64,000 nt of DNA, taken from contig JAWKPM010000002.1 in assembly GCA_041390625.1 (NCBI GenBank), positions 186,001-250,000 on the forward strand, in the 5' to 3' direction. The notes beneath the pieces are model-generated. The model searched no databases. It was not told where the DNA came from and saw only the letters and a list, made by a program, of their open reading frames with translations. The stretch's first letter is position 1. Each line of letters opens with the position of its first letter. The position numbers and the translations under genes were made by a program. Shown piece by piece: positions 1 through 11,433 of the stretch. The DNA comes from RBC038 sp041390625 (GTDB lineage: Bacteria > Chloroflexota > Dehalococcoidia > UBA2979).

Positions 1-303
1 CCGTCCGCCGCCGCCATGCTCGTGGCGTGCCACCACGGCCTCGCGACATCGAGGGCACCGACCAGCCTCGAGGGCGTCGAGTTGGGCATCTCGAGCCCGC
101 CACGACCACAGCACGATGACGAGCGCCGCTGCGACCGCGACGCCGATGCCGCCGGCCGCCTCGCCGAGGCCCCAGCGAAACGCCAGTGCCCGGCCGGTCG
201 CGTACCACCCGAAGGCGACGACCACGGACAGCAGCACCCAGGCCGACGTCTCGAGGCCGCCGCGCGAGAACCCTCGACCGAGCGCGCGGTGCTCTCGAGG
301 CAT
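1..303 (-). CDS. membrane protein, 3' end cut by window edge
   Basis: Reading leftward, an ATG at 303 shares its A with the TGA stop of pyrD (TGATG), so the gene is translationally coupled to pyrD. The 101 visible codons stay open to the window edge. After a basic N-terminus there are two hydrophobic stretches (about residues 22-38 and 47-63), then a Cys-Pro-Arg-Cys pair around residue 78 that may start a zinc-ribbon. I do not recognise the family. Position at the end of the pyrD transcript does not prove a role in pyrimidine metabolism. Confidence 0.6.
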   Translation of the reverse strand, partial: MPREHRALGRGFSRGGLETSAWVLLSVVVAFGWYATGRALAFRWGLGEAAGGIGVAVAAALVIVLWSWRARDAQLDALEAGRCPRCREAVVARHEHGGGGR

Positions 304-1232
304 CAGTCGCGCCGCCGCGCCGCGCCCACGATCTCGCCGATCTTCGAGACCCCTTCGCGTTCGCAGAACGCCTCGATCTCCTCGCGCACGATCCAGGGCG
401 CGCGTGGGTCGCGGAACGTGGCCGTCCCTACCTGAACCGCCGAGGCGCCGGCCATGATGAACTCGAGGGCGTCCCGTCCGTTCGAGATCCCGCCGCTGGC
501 GATCACCGGCACGTCGACCACCGCCGAGACGAGGTACACGTGCCGAAGGGCGATCGGCTTGATCGCCGGCCCGGAGAGCCCCCCGAAGGTCGCGCCGATG
601 ACCGGCCGCCGCTGCTCGATGTCGATCGCCATCGCGGGCACGGTGTTCATGATCGTGATCGCGTCGGCGCCCGCATCCTCGACCGCCCGCGCGACCGGGC
701 GGATGTCCGTCACGTTCGGGGTCATCTTCACGGTGAACGGCAGCGAAGTCTGCGACCGCACCTCCGTCACCACGCTGGCAGCGACGTCCGGGTCCTGCCC
801 GAACTCCATCCCGCCGACCTCGACGTTCGGGCACGAGATGTTGACCTCGAGGGCGGACACCCCCGGCACGCCATCGAGGCGTCGCGCCAGCTGCCCGAAC
901 TCGGAGACGGTGTCGCCCATGATGTTGACGAATACGGGGACGTCCCAGCGCGCCCAGATCGGCGCGACCTGGCGAATGAGGGCGCCCACCCCGATGTTCT
1001 GGAACCCGATCGAGTTGATCATGCCGGCGGCGGTCTCGACCGTGCGCTGCTGTGGATTCCCCCGCCGCGCGCGCAGGGTCGTGCCCTTCGACACGATGCC
1101 GCCGAGCTCCTCGAGGTCGAAGCGCTTCGCGAACTCGATGCCGTTGGAGAACGTGCCTGACGCCGTCATCACGGGGTTCCGCAGGACGACGTCCTGCTTG
1201 CCCCCGGCGCCAATCGAGACCGAGAGGTCCAT
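303..1232 (-). CDS. pyrD: dihydroorotate dehydrogenase, class 1B catalytic subunit
   Basis: Oxidises dihydroorotate to orotate, the fourth step of UMP synthesis. The 309-residue protein is a full FMN-binding TIM barrel. The NISCPN motif carries the catalytic Cys (C134), which with a pyrK in the window marks the NAD-dependent class 1B enzyme rather than the quinone-linked class 2. FMN phosphate-binding features (IASGGIS, GASAVQVGTA) lie near the C-terminus. The start at 1232 is chosen because AGGAGG lies 8 nt upstream; a longer in-frame start at 1304 lacks this. Unusually, pyrD is about 3 kb away from pyrK. Confidence 0.95.
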   Translation of the reverse strand: MDLSVSIGAGGKQDVVLRNPVMTASGTFSNGIEFAKRFDLEELGGIVSKGTTLRARRGNPQQRTVETAAGMINSIGFQNIGVGALIRQVAPIWARWDVPVFVNIMGDTVSEFGQLARRLDGVPGVSALEVNISCPNVEVGGMEFGQDPDVAASVVTEVRSQTSLPFTVKMTPNVTDIRPVARAVEDAGADAITIMNTVPAMAIDIEQRRPVIGATFGGLSGPAIKPIALRHVYLVSAVVDVPVIASGGISNGRDALEFIMAGASAVQVGTATFRDPRAPWIVREEIEAFCEREGVSKIGEIVGAARRRD

Positions 1233-1301
1233 CGAGGCCTCCTCGCGACCTCGATGATACTCGGGCGCGACGCTACCGCCCTCGATCTCACTCCGAAACG
1301 A

Positions 1302-1335
1302 CATCGAGGCGTCGCCGTTCGGCGACGCCTCGATG
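1302..1335 (-). terminator. perfect 15-bp hairpin built from the iterated octamer
   Basis: CATCGAGGCGTCGCC at 1302-1316 pairs perfectly with 1321-1335 around a 4-nt loop. It lies between the small Zn-protein gene (ends at 1386) and pyrD (starts at 1232), both on the minus strand, where it could end the upstream transcript; only a short T-rich stretch follows. Both outer arm ends are copies of the genome-wide octamer CATCGAGG/CCTCGATG. Confidence 0.65.
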
Positions 1336-1385
1336 GGATTGGCGTTCTCTGGCTCCTCGCGAAGGTAGCGAGGAGAGTTCGAGCG

Positions 1386-1622
1386 CTACTGCTCCTCGGC
1401 CAGCGAGACGTCCTTCGGCTTCGGGATGCGCAGCGAACTGCGCAGGTCATTCCGAAGCGTGTTCGTCTGCTCCCACATCACGTGCTCGGTCGAGTTCGCG
1501 AATACCTTGGCCTTGCCGCAGTGCTTGCAGCGCCCGCGGCTCTCACGGCCGTTCGGCGCCTCAATCACCCAGTGGTGCACACACTGGGCCGAGCGAGTCT
1601 TGCGAGCCACTTCCTGAGTCAT
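1386..1622 (-). CDS. small zinc-binding protein
   Basis: A 78-residue protein with a Cys-x-His-His near the N-terminus and a Cys-Lys-His-Cys-Gly knuckle about 23 residues later, a likely single zinc site. The pattern (C-V-H-H-W-V-I-E, then S-R-G-x-C-K-H-C-G) resembles short Zn proteins I associate with Chloroflexi genomes; function unknown. The start at 1622 is set by GGAGGG about 9 nt upstream; a longer reading to 1733 has no such site. It is monocistronic, with its own promoter-like sequence about 110 nt upstream. Confidence 0.8.
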   Translation of the reverse strand: MTQEVARKTRSAQCVHHWVIEAPNGRESRGRCKHCGKAKVFANSTEHVMWEQTNTLRNDLRSSLRIPKPKDVSLAEEQ

Positions 1623-1729
1623 GATCGTCCCTCCGTGGACGTTGGCGCCGTCACCTCCGTGGTGCGCGCCCCGGTTCCGATGCTCGATCCGCCCCCGCCG
1701 GGGGACCGCTGTCGTGTCCGGCGTTCCGA

Positions 1730-1758
1730 ACACTACCTCGCTACGAAGCTGTCGTCAA
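1730..1758 (-). promoter_or_regulatory. sigma70-like promoter for the small Zn-protein gene
   Basis: On the minus strand TTGACG (1758-1753) is separated by 17 nt from TAGTGT (1735-1730), which predicts a start near 1723 and a leader of about 100 nt before the ATG at 1622. It sits in the 384-base gap 1623-2006 between divergent genes, where a locally AT-rich patch (about 1756-1790) is the only other visible feature. Confidence 0.55.
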
Positions 1759-1841
1759 CTTTTCCTTCAATAAAACGTTTCAAACCTCAGAAACGTCCTC
1801 GGAGTCCGATTCGTCCGATTCCGCCTCGTCGGCTCGCTCCC

Positions 1842-1847
1842 TATACT
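1842..1847 (+). promoter_or_regulatory. -10 box (TATACT) upstream of mrp
   Basis: TATACT on the plus strand, about 160 nt before the likely mrp start. No good -35 element is visible at the usual spacing. The remainder of the gap up to 2006 shows no gene. Confidence 0.35.
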
Positions 1848-2006
1848 CGGGAGACTCGGCACTCCACCGGGTCGGCCCGGTGAATTCCGACACCATGCAC
1901 GCTACCGACGGACTGTTAAGGAAGCGTGCTTGTTCTAAGAACGATTCCCACGCGCTGCCGGTTCCCGGATCTCGGATTCCGACGCGCCGAATTGCGAGGT
2001 TTGCCC

Positions 2007-3044
2007 TTGGCTGACGCCCAGCAGGTGATCGAGGCGCTCCGCGCCGTCCAGGATCCCGAACTCCACCGCGACATCGTCTCCCTCAACATGGTGCGAGACG
2101 TCTCCATCGAGGGCGGGCGCGTCGCCTTCACCCTCGTCCTCACGACCCCCGCCTGTCCCCTGCGCGAGACCATCGACACCGATGTGCGGGCGGCCCTCCA
2201 GCACGTGCCCGGCATCGATGACATCGATGTCACATGGGACGCCGATGTGCGCGCCTCCCGCCCTCGCGAGGGCGGGCCGGCACCCGTGACCGGCGTGCGT
2301 AATGTCATCGCGGTCGCCTCCAACAAGGGGGGCGTGGGGAAATCCACCGTCTCCGTGAACCTCGCCGTCGCCCTCGCGCAGCTCGGGGCGCGGGTCGGCA
2401 TCCTCGATGCCGACATCACCGGCCCGAACATCCCGACGATGCTCGGGATCGAGCAGGGCGGGCTCGCATCCGGCGAGAGTGGCCTCCACACCATCGAGGC
2501 CCACGGCGTCCAGGCCGCCTCGATCGGCTTCGTCCTCCCGAAGGGCACACCGGTCGTCTGGCGTGGCCCGATGATCGGCTCTGGCGTCCGCCAGCTCCTC
2601 CACGACATCGACTGGGGCGAGCTCGACTACCTGATTGTGGACCTCCCGCCCGGCACCTCCGATGCCTCGATGTCCATGGCGCAGGACGCCCTCGTTGCCG
2701 GCGCCGTCATCGTCTCGACGCCGCAGAAGGTCGCCATCGAGGACGCCACGAAGGCCGTCGGCATGTTCGACCGCCTCGGTGTGCCCATCTTTGGCATCGT
2801 CGAGAACATGAGCTCCGACGTCTTCGGGCGAGGCGGAGCCGCCGCCGCCGCCGACGACCTCGGTATCGAGCTGCTCGGCGAGATTCCTCTCGAGGCCAGC
2901 ATCCGCGAGGGCGGGGACAACGGTGTCCCGGTCGTCGCGGCCGCCCCGGATTCGGCCCAGGCCCAGGCGTTCATCCGCCTCGCCGAGCAGGTCGCTGCTC
3001 GATGCTCCGTCCTCCAGTACGCAGGTGAAGCAGGTGCCGCATGA
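2007..3044 (+). CDS. mrp: Mrp/ApbC-type P-loop iron-sulfur carrier ATPase
   Basis: A cytosolic ParA/MinD-superfamily ATPase thought to carry and deliver Fe-S clusters. The N-terminal part (about residues 1-80) is an MIP18/DUF59 domain, including a Thr-Pro-Ala-Cys-Pro motif. The ATPase core starts with a deviant Walker A (NKGGVGKST) near residue 110 and has DADITGPN, as in the family. TTG at 2007 is preferred: GCGAGG lies 7 nt upstream and family similarity begins there. A GTG at 1926 would add about 27 unrelated residues. The stop overlaps the next gene by ATGA. Confidence 0.9.
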   Translation: MADAQQVIEALRAVQDPELHRDIVSLNMVRDVSIEGGRVAFTLVLTTPACPLRETIDTDVRAALQHVPGIDDIDVTWDADVRASRPREGGPAPVTGVRNVIAVASNKGGVGKSTVSVNLAVALAQLGARVGILDADITGPNIPTMLGIEQGGLASGESGLHTIEAHGVQAASIGFVLPKGTPVVWRGPMIGSGVRQLLHDIDWGELDYLIVDLPPGTSDASMSMAQDALVAGAVIVSTPQKVAIEDATKAVGMFDRLGVPIFGIVENMSSDVFGRGGAAAAADDLGIELLGEIPLEASIREGGDNGVPVVAAAPDSAQAQAFIRLAEQVAARCSVLQYAGEAGAA

Positions 3045-3934
3045 CCCCTGACGAACGCGCCACGGATGCCAGCGAGGACCGCGGCCGATCGAGTCGCGGT
3101 CGCTCGACCCCGGAGCCGCGTGTCGTCAGCCGCCGCCCCGCACGAGGCACCGAGAAGTCGGGCAAGGACGAGGCGCCGTCGACCGCCGAGGAGTCGCGCG
3201 GCGACGCTCGCTCCTCGAACGGGGGTAGCGAGGGTGGCACGAGGCGGCGACGGCGTCGCACCGACAGCTCATCCCGCTCCGAGGCTCCGACTCAGGCCGA
3301 GGCGACCACTGAAGCCCCGAGCCGACTGTCCAGCCGCTCGAGCGAGCCAACTCGCCGCGGCGAGCCGCTCGGTGACATGGCGACCGAACTGCGCTCCGTC
3401 CTCGAGTCGCTCGATGACCTCAACCGCCGCGTCGCGCGAATGGAGCGCCAGCAGCGCCTCGGCGTCTTCGTCGACGTACCGAATCTGATCTACGGCGCCG
3501 AGCGCAGCGACGAGCCGATCCACATGGGCAAGCTGCTCGATATGCTCTCCGAGGGCCGCGAGCTCATTCGCGCTACCGCGTACTCACCCGTGTCGGACGA
3601 CCCCGGTGAGCCCGTCGAGCGACAGAAGTTCGTGGCGCCGTTCGTGCCGTTCGAGTACCGCATCGTGACGAAGCCGTTGAAGCGCTTCGCGGACGGCTCG
3701 ATCAAGGGCAACTTCGATGTCGAGATGGCCGTCGACATGGTGACGATGGCCGAGCGCCTCGATGTGATCTGCATCGTTTCGGGCGACGCCGACTTCGCGC
3801 GCGTCGTCGAGGTGATCCAGAGCCGAGGCGTCCGTGTCGAGGTCGCGGCCTTCGCGAACAGCACCTCCGCGGAGATGCGCGCAATCGCCGACCACTACCT
3901 CGAGCTGGGGACGGTCGTTCGCGACCTGAGGTAA
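3041..3934 (+). CDS. NYN (PIN-like) domain protein, LabA/DUF88 family
   Basis: A 297-residue protein. The first 120 residues are Arg/Ser/Glu/Thr-rich and probably disordered, followed by a short helical stretch (about 105-135) and an NYN domain (about 140-295). Acidic residues expected of the metal site appear in VFVDVPNLIYG, GNFDVEMAVDM and VSGDADFARV. NYN domains are PIN-like, and many are ribonucleases; the substrate here is unknown. It starts by ATGA overlap with mrp, so the two are co-translated. GTVVRDL at the end is typical of LabA-like proteins. Confidence 0.85.
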   Translation: MTPDERATDASEDRGRSSRGRSTPEPRVVSRRPARGTEKSGKDEAPSTAEESRGDARSSNGGSEGGTRRRRRRTDSSSRSEAPTQAEATTEAPSRLSSRSSEPTRRGEPLGDMATELRSVLESLDDLNRRVARMERQQRLGVFVDVPNLIYGAERSDEPIHMGKLLDMLSEGRELIRATAYSPVSDDPGEPVERQKFVAPFVPFEYRIVTKPLKRFADGSIKGNFDVEMAVDMVTMAERLDVICIVSGDADFARVVEVIQSRGVRVEVAAFANSTSAEMRAIADHYLELGTVVRDLR

Positions 3935-3965
3935 GACGCGAGCCCCGAGGTCCAACCCGCGTGAC

Positions 3966-4247
3966 TCAGTTGTGCGAGTTCGACTCGCGTCCGTTCGAGG
4001 CCGCGCGGTCGTCGCCCGCCGACGCGCGAGGGGGGACCACCGGGGGTGCCGGTAACGCGCCGCGCCCGATGAGCGGCTCGTTCGACGCGATGGCCGCGAC
4101 GAACGCCCCCACCATGAGCCCTGCACCGGTCGCGAAGAACCAGCCGACGGGTGCCGGGTCGACCTCGATCACGAAGACGCCGATCACGAGGCCCGCGAGC
4201 GCGCTCCCGAGGACGAGGACGTACGTCCCGATCAGTTGACGGTGCAT
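3966..4247 (-). CDS. small two-helix membrane protein
   Basis: A 93-residue protein with two hydrophobic helices (about residues 5-27 and 33-54) and a polar, Pro/Ala/Arg-rich tail. AGGAG about 8 nt before the ATG at 4247 supports the start. It is convergent with the NYN gene and lies downstream of pyrK on the same strand with an 81-nt gap. No family recognised. Confidence 0.6.
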   Translation of the reverse strand: MHRQLIGTYVLVLGSALAGLVIGVFVIEVDPAPVGWFFATGAGLMVGAFVAAIASNEPLIGRGALPAPPVVPPRASAGDDRAASNGRESNSHN

Positions 4248-4328
4248 GGCCGCTCCTTCGATGTCCGGGGGCGTGCACTCAGGATACCGGTCGGATCGAA
4301 TCGAATCATCCGTCGTCGGGATGAGGCC

Positions 4329-5105
4329 CTAGGCGTAGAGGTCGCGCAGGTCGAACATCGGCCCGTCGTGGCAGACGAGCTTCACCCCGCCCCGCCGAGG
4401 GAAGACGGCGCACGCGTAGCAAATGCCCATCCCGCAGGCCATGGGCGCCTCGAGGAGCGCCTGGACGGGCTTGGCTGTCGCCGAGGCCCGCAGCACTCGA
4501 TGCAGCGCTTCGAACATCGGCTCTGGGCCACACGTGAACGCCTGGTCGCACCAGGTCAGCAGCCGCTCGAAGGGCGCGGTGACGCGGCCGCGCTCGCCTA
4601 CCGAGCCGTCCTCGGTGGTAACCACGACCTCGACGTCCGGCGGCAGCAGGTGCGCAGGGAAGATCTGCTCCTCGGAGCGACCGCCGAGGACGAGCGTGAC
4701 CGCGCGCCCCTCCTCGACGAGTCGGTCTGCGAGGCCGATGAGCGGCGCGCACCCGATCCCCCCGCCGACGAGCAGCATCTGCTGGACCTGCGGCCGAGGC
4801 TCGAAGCCGCGTCCGAGGGGTCCCACCACTCGAATCACGTCGCCCGGCGTCCGCCGCGCGAGCCAATCGGTGCCACGCCCGAGCACGTCGAAGAGCAGCG
4901 CGAACTCGGGACCTCGAGGCCCTTCGCGCCATCGATGGATGGAGAGCGCGCGCCCGAGGAGCGGGTCGTACGACTCGCCCGCGTACGCCATGACGAACTG
5001 CCCGGGCGTCGCGTGTGCGAAGCGCTCCGGCTGCTCCAGCCAGAGCAGATGCGTGTTCCCGTAGAGGCGCGCGCTCTCGCGAACCTCGACGTATTCGCTG
5101 TTCAT
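4329..5105 (-). CDS. pyrK: dihydroorotate dehydrogenase electron transfer subunit
   Basis: Transfers electrons from class 1B PyrD to NAD+ through FAD and a [2Fe-2S] cluster. The 258-residue protein has an N-terminal FAD-binding barrel (RALSIH), an NAD-binding core (LLVGGGIGCAPLIGLA, LGGRSEEQIF, TCGPEPMF) and four C-terminal cluster cysteines (MACGMGICYACAV, then LVCHDGP). The ATG at 5105 overlaps the HAD gene stop (ATGA). The partner pyrD lies about 3.1 kb further along the same strand. Confidence 0.93.
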   Translation of the reverse strand: MNSEYVEVRESARLYGNTHLLWLEQPERFAHATPGQFVMAYAGESYDPLLGRALSIHRWREGPRGPEFALLFDVLGRGTDWLARRTPGDVIRVVGPLGRGFEPRPQVQQMLLVGGGIGCAPLIGLADRLVEEGRAVTLVLGGRSEEQIFPAHLLPPDVEVVVTTEDGSVGERGRVTAPFERLLTWCDQAFTCGPEPMFEALHRVLRASATAKPVQALLEAPMACGMGICYACAVFPRRGGVKLVCHDGPMFDLRDLYA

Positions 5106-5751
5106 CGAGCGCCGCCGAGCAGCACGCCGCACGCGGCATCGAGGTCGTCCACCACGTGTGTCGCGCCCGCGTCCCACAGCGCCGAGGCGTCGTCCGGCCC
5201 TGTTGTGACGCCGAGGCGCACCGCGAGGGCCGCGGCTGCACCGCACTCGATATCGAAGCGCGTGTCACCGAGGATGGCGGCGTCGTCGGCCGATGCCTCG
5301 AGGACACGCAGCGCCTCGATGGCCGGATCGGCGTGTGGCTTCGCGCGCGCCACGCTGTCCGATCCGACGACGGCGGTGAAGCGCGCCGCCCAGCCCAGGT
5401 GCCCGAGGACTTCGCGCGCGGCGTTCTCCGTCTTGTTCGTGACGACGGCCGCGGCCACGCCTCGCTCGCTGATCGCATCGAGAAGCGCCTGAGCACCGAG
5501 AAACGGCTGTGTCTGCGGCGCAAAGTCCGACAGGTAGCGCACGACGAACGACTGGAAGATCCGGTCGGCGTCTTCACCGCGGTAGCCCGTCACATCGGCG
5601 AGCAGGTCCTCGATCGGCGGGCCGATGATGGGCCTCGATGCCACGAGCTCAGGATCGAAGCCGGCGGCCTCGAGCGTCGAGGCGACCGCGGCCCGCACCT
5701 GCGGCTCGGAGTCGATCAGCGTGCCGTCGAGGTCGAACAGCACGGCGCGAA

Positions 5752-5755
<4 letters not shown>
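5102..5755 (-). CDS. HAD-superfamily phosphatase, phosphoglycolate phosphatase-like
   Basis: A 217-residue HAD hydrolase. Motif I is FDLDGTLIDSE (nucleophile Asp near residue 8), motif II is the Thr in VVTNKT, motif III the Lys in ARAKPHADP, and motif IV GDTRFDIECG. The small helical cap matches the Gph/PpaX group. It overlaps both carB and pyrK by ATGA, so it is translated with the pyrimidine genes. A nucleotide or pyrophosphate substrate is possible but not shown by sequence. Confidence 0.85.
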
Positions 5756-9033
<3,278 letters not shown>

Positions 9034-9079
9034 GCGCCGTTCGAGCTCCGAGGGGAGAGCCGTGTGCTCATCGTCGCGC

Positions 9080-9820
9080 TCAGTTGTGGTAGCCCGACCG
9101 GGCCGCCTCGCCGAGGAGCCCGATCTCGGCAATGACGTCGACGTCGGCGAAGCCCTGCTGGGGGTCGATCGGGACGCGCGCCATCTTGGCCTTCTCGACG
9201 CGGACGGTGCCGGCCTGGGCCTCGAGGTACGGCGTCACCGCCTCGACGATCCGCTCGCGACTGCCTTTGCCGGTGAAGTACGCGAAGTCGATGCGCGGGA
9301 TGTAGTCGTTCCAGTGCTCGTCGTGGCGCGCCTTCTCGTAGACCACCGGGACCGCGTTACGCACGTGGCGCCGGATCTCGTGGGTCACGAGGCCGTCATC
9401 CACGCCGAGGTACAGCGTTTGCTCGGTGGCCGAGACGCCCCCGATGCGCAGGTCGAACGGCTCGAGGCGGTGGAGCCTCGGCGCAGCGTTGACGTAAATC
9501 GACTCCACCTGTGACCACATCACGTCGCTCGCCATCAGGAAGCCAACGTGCACCGTGGTCATGTGCACCCACGGCACGGGAATCAGCTCGACTTCCTCGA
9601 GGCCGGACAGTGCATCGAGGAGTGGCTGCAGCGGTTCGAGGAAGTCCGGCGCGTCGAGACCGATCGGCTGCAGGAACTCGATCGGGATCTTCCAGCCGTG
9701 CGAGTACTCCTCGTACCACAACATGTAGTCGTCCAGCGGCGCCGACGAGGTGCGAAATGCGTCCCAGTCACGGGCCCGGCGCTCGGCGTACGCAGCGATG
9801 TCGGGAGCGTTCGACGTCAT
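9080..9820 (-). CDS. 2H phosphoesterase-like (2'-5' RNA ligase superfamily) protein
   Basis: A 246-residue protein. The first 2H-type motif is clear (HMTTVHVG, about residue 86). The region expected to hold the second reads YIPRIDFAYFTG, where an Arg-Ile-Asp replaces the usual His-x-Ser/Thr, so catalysis may be impaired or use other residues. 2H enzymes open cyclic phosphates or 2'-5' linkages; the substrate is unknown. It sits between carB and a GNAT gene inside the pyr operon, 46 nt upstream of carB. Assignment rests on motif and spacing only. Confidence 0.55.
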   Translation of the reverse strand: MTSNAPDIAAYAERRARDWDAFRTSSAPLDDYMLWYEEYSHGWKIPIEFLQPIGLDAPDFLEPLQPLLDALSGLEEVELIPVPWVHMTTVHVGFLMASDVMWSQVESIYVNAAPRLHRLEPFDLRIGGVSATEQTLYLGVDDGLVTHEIRRHVRNAVPVVYEKARHDEHWNDYIPRIDFAYFTGKGSRERIVEAVTPYLEAQAGTVRVEKAKMARVPIDPQQGFADVDVIAEIGLLGEAARSGYHN

Positions 9821-9826
9821 ACGCGC

Positions 9827-10285
9827 CTACTCCTCGCCGTAGATCGGCAGCTCGAATGCCATGCCGGGATTCTTCATCGGCACCAGCGCGCCGATCGAGG
9901 ACAGGTAGGACAGCGCCGGCTCGTTGCCCTCGGGCAGCCGGCCGCGCACGCGTCGGTAGCCTCGCTCCCGGGCGAAGGCGATTGCCTCCTCGGCGAGAGC
10001 GGTGCCGTGGCCCTGGCGTCGGTTCTGCGGTCGCACCCACGCGCCGTACGTGCACTCCTGCGGTGCGGCCGAGTCGAAGTCGATCGCCGCGAATCCGAGG
10101 ACGAAGCGCCCGTCATCGACGACGAGCATGACGCCGTCCTCGCCCTGGCGGTCCATCCACGAGCGGATGTCGTCGGGCGTCATCGGCCCGAGCGCGACAC
10201 GCTCGCCGTTGTCGATCATCGCCTCGAGGATTTCCGCGATCGCCTCGCTGTCCTCTGCCGTGGCGCGGCGCACCTCTGCTGGCAT
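9827..10285 (-). CDS. GNAT-family N-acetyltransferase
   Basis: A 152-residue GNAT fold with the acetyl-CoA loop RRQGHGTALAEEAIAFA (about residue 89) after a strand carrying YGAWVRPQNR. It lies 14 nt after carA and 6 nt before the 2H-like gene on the minus strand, so it is likely part of the pyr transcript. GAGAGGG precedes the ATG at 10285. The acceptor substrate cannot be read from the sequence. Confidence 0.8.
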   Translation of the reverse strand: MPAEVRRATAEDSEAIAEILEAMIDNGERVALGPMTPDDIRSWMDRQGEDGVMLVVDDGRFVLGFAAIDFDSAAPQECTYGAWVRPQNRRQGHGTALAEEAIAFARERGYRRVRGRLPEGNEPALSYLSSIGALVPMKNPGMAFELPIYGEE

Positions 10286-10299
10286 GTCCCTCTCCCCCG

Positions 10300-11433
10300 C
10301 TAGCGGACTGTGTCCAGGAATCGGTCAAACAGGAACTCGGTGTCGTGAGGTCCCGGCGACGCCTCGGAGTGGTACTGGATCGTGAATACCGGCTCTTCGA
10401 GGTGCTGCAGGCCCTCCACCGTCCCATCGTTCAGGTGAATCTGCGCCACGCGCACGGCGCTTGCCAGGTGATCGCCATCGACAGCGTAGCCGTGGTTCTG
10501 TGCCGTGATGTAGACGCGCCCCGTCAGCTCGTCCCGCACCGGGTGGTTCGCACCTCGATGGCCGAACTTCAGCTTGTACGTCGAGGCGCCGAACAGCCGC
10601 CCTACGACCTGGTGACCGAGGCAGATCCCCATCACCGGCACCCGCCCCACGAGGCCGCGAGCGGTCGTGACGACATGGTCCAGCAGCATGGGGTCGCCGG
10701 GCCCGGGCGAGAGTAACACGCCGTCTGGCTTGAGACTCAGGATGGTTTCGGCGTCGGTGGTGTGAGGCACGGCCGTCACCTCGCAGCCGCGACGGCGCAG
10801 GTGGCGCATGATGTTGCGCTTCACACCGAGGTCGACGACGACGACACGAGGATGAGGACCATCGGTGAGCTCGATGCGCGCGTCCTCGAATTCGAAGGGC
10901 GTGCGCGTCGAGACCTCGGTGACGTAATCCTTGCCGTCGTACGAGGGCTCCCCCCGCAGGCGAGCGAGCGCCTCCTCGACGGTCTCGTCGCGCGTGATCG
11001 TGCCCATCGTCACACCGAGGGTGCGGAGGTGCCTCGTCAGCGCGCGCGTGTCTACGCCCGCGATGCCCGGCACACCCGCCGCTCGGAGGTATGTGTCGAG
11101 CGTGCGCGTGCTCTGCCAGTGCGAGGGCAGATCGGTCGCCTCGCGGACGACGAAGCCGCGCACCTGCAGCTCGCCGCTCTCGTCGTCGAAAGCGTTCGTG
11201 CCGTAGTTCCCCTGGATGGGGTAGGTCATCGTTAGAATCTGGCCGCGGTACGAGGGGTCGGTCAGCGCCTCCTGGTACCCCATCATCGAGGTGTTGAAGA
11301 CGACCTCGCCGCTCGCGCGCGCGTCCGCGCCGATCGCGACGCCCTCGAAGGAGCGCCCGTCGGCCAGCACCAGCCGTGCCGGCGGCCGATTCGAATCACT
11401 CACGCCGTCCCCGCCACTCTCACCATTCGTCAC
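10300..11433 (-). CDS. carA: carbamoyl-phosphate synthase small subunit (glutaminase)
   Basis: Hydrolyses glutamine and passes ammonia to CarB. The 377-residue protein is near the usual length. An N-terminal CPSase small domain (LVLADGRSFEG, FNTSMMGYQEALTDPSY) is followed by a class I glutamine amidotransferase domain with the nucleophile elbow GICLGHQ and the His of YHSEASPGP. The GTG at 11433 overlaps the pyrC stop (GTGA), so the two are coupled. carA and carB are split here by two accessory genes. Confidence 0.95.
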   Translation of the reverse strand: MTNGESGGDGVSDSNRPPARLVLADGRSFEGVAIGADARASGEVVFNTSMMGYQEALTDPSYRGQILTMTYPIQGNYGTNAFDDESGELQVRGFVVREATDLPSHWQSTRTLDTYLRAAGVPGIAGVDTRALTRHLRTLGVTMGTITRDETVEEALARLRGEPSYDGKDYVTEVSTRTPFEFEDARIELTDGPHPRVVVVDLGVKRNIMRHLRRRGCEVTAVPHTTDAETILSLKPDGVLLSPGPGDPMLLDHVVTTARGLVGRVPVMGICLGHQVVGRLFGASTYKLKFGHRGANHPVRDELTGRVYITAQNHGYAVDGDHLASAVRVAQIHLNDGTVEGLQHLEEPVFTIQYHSEASPGPHDTEFLFDRFLDTVR

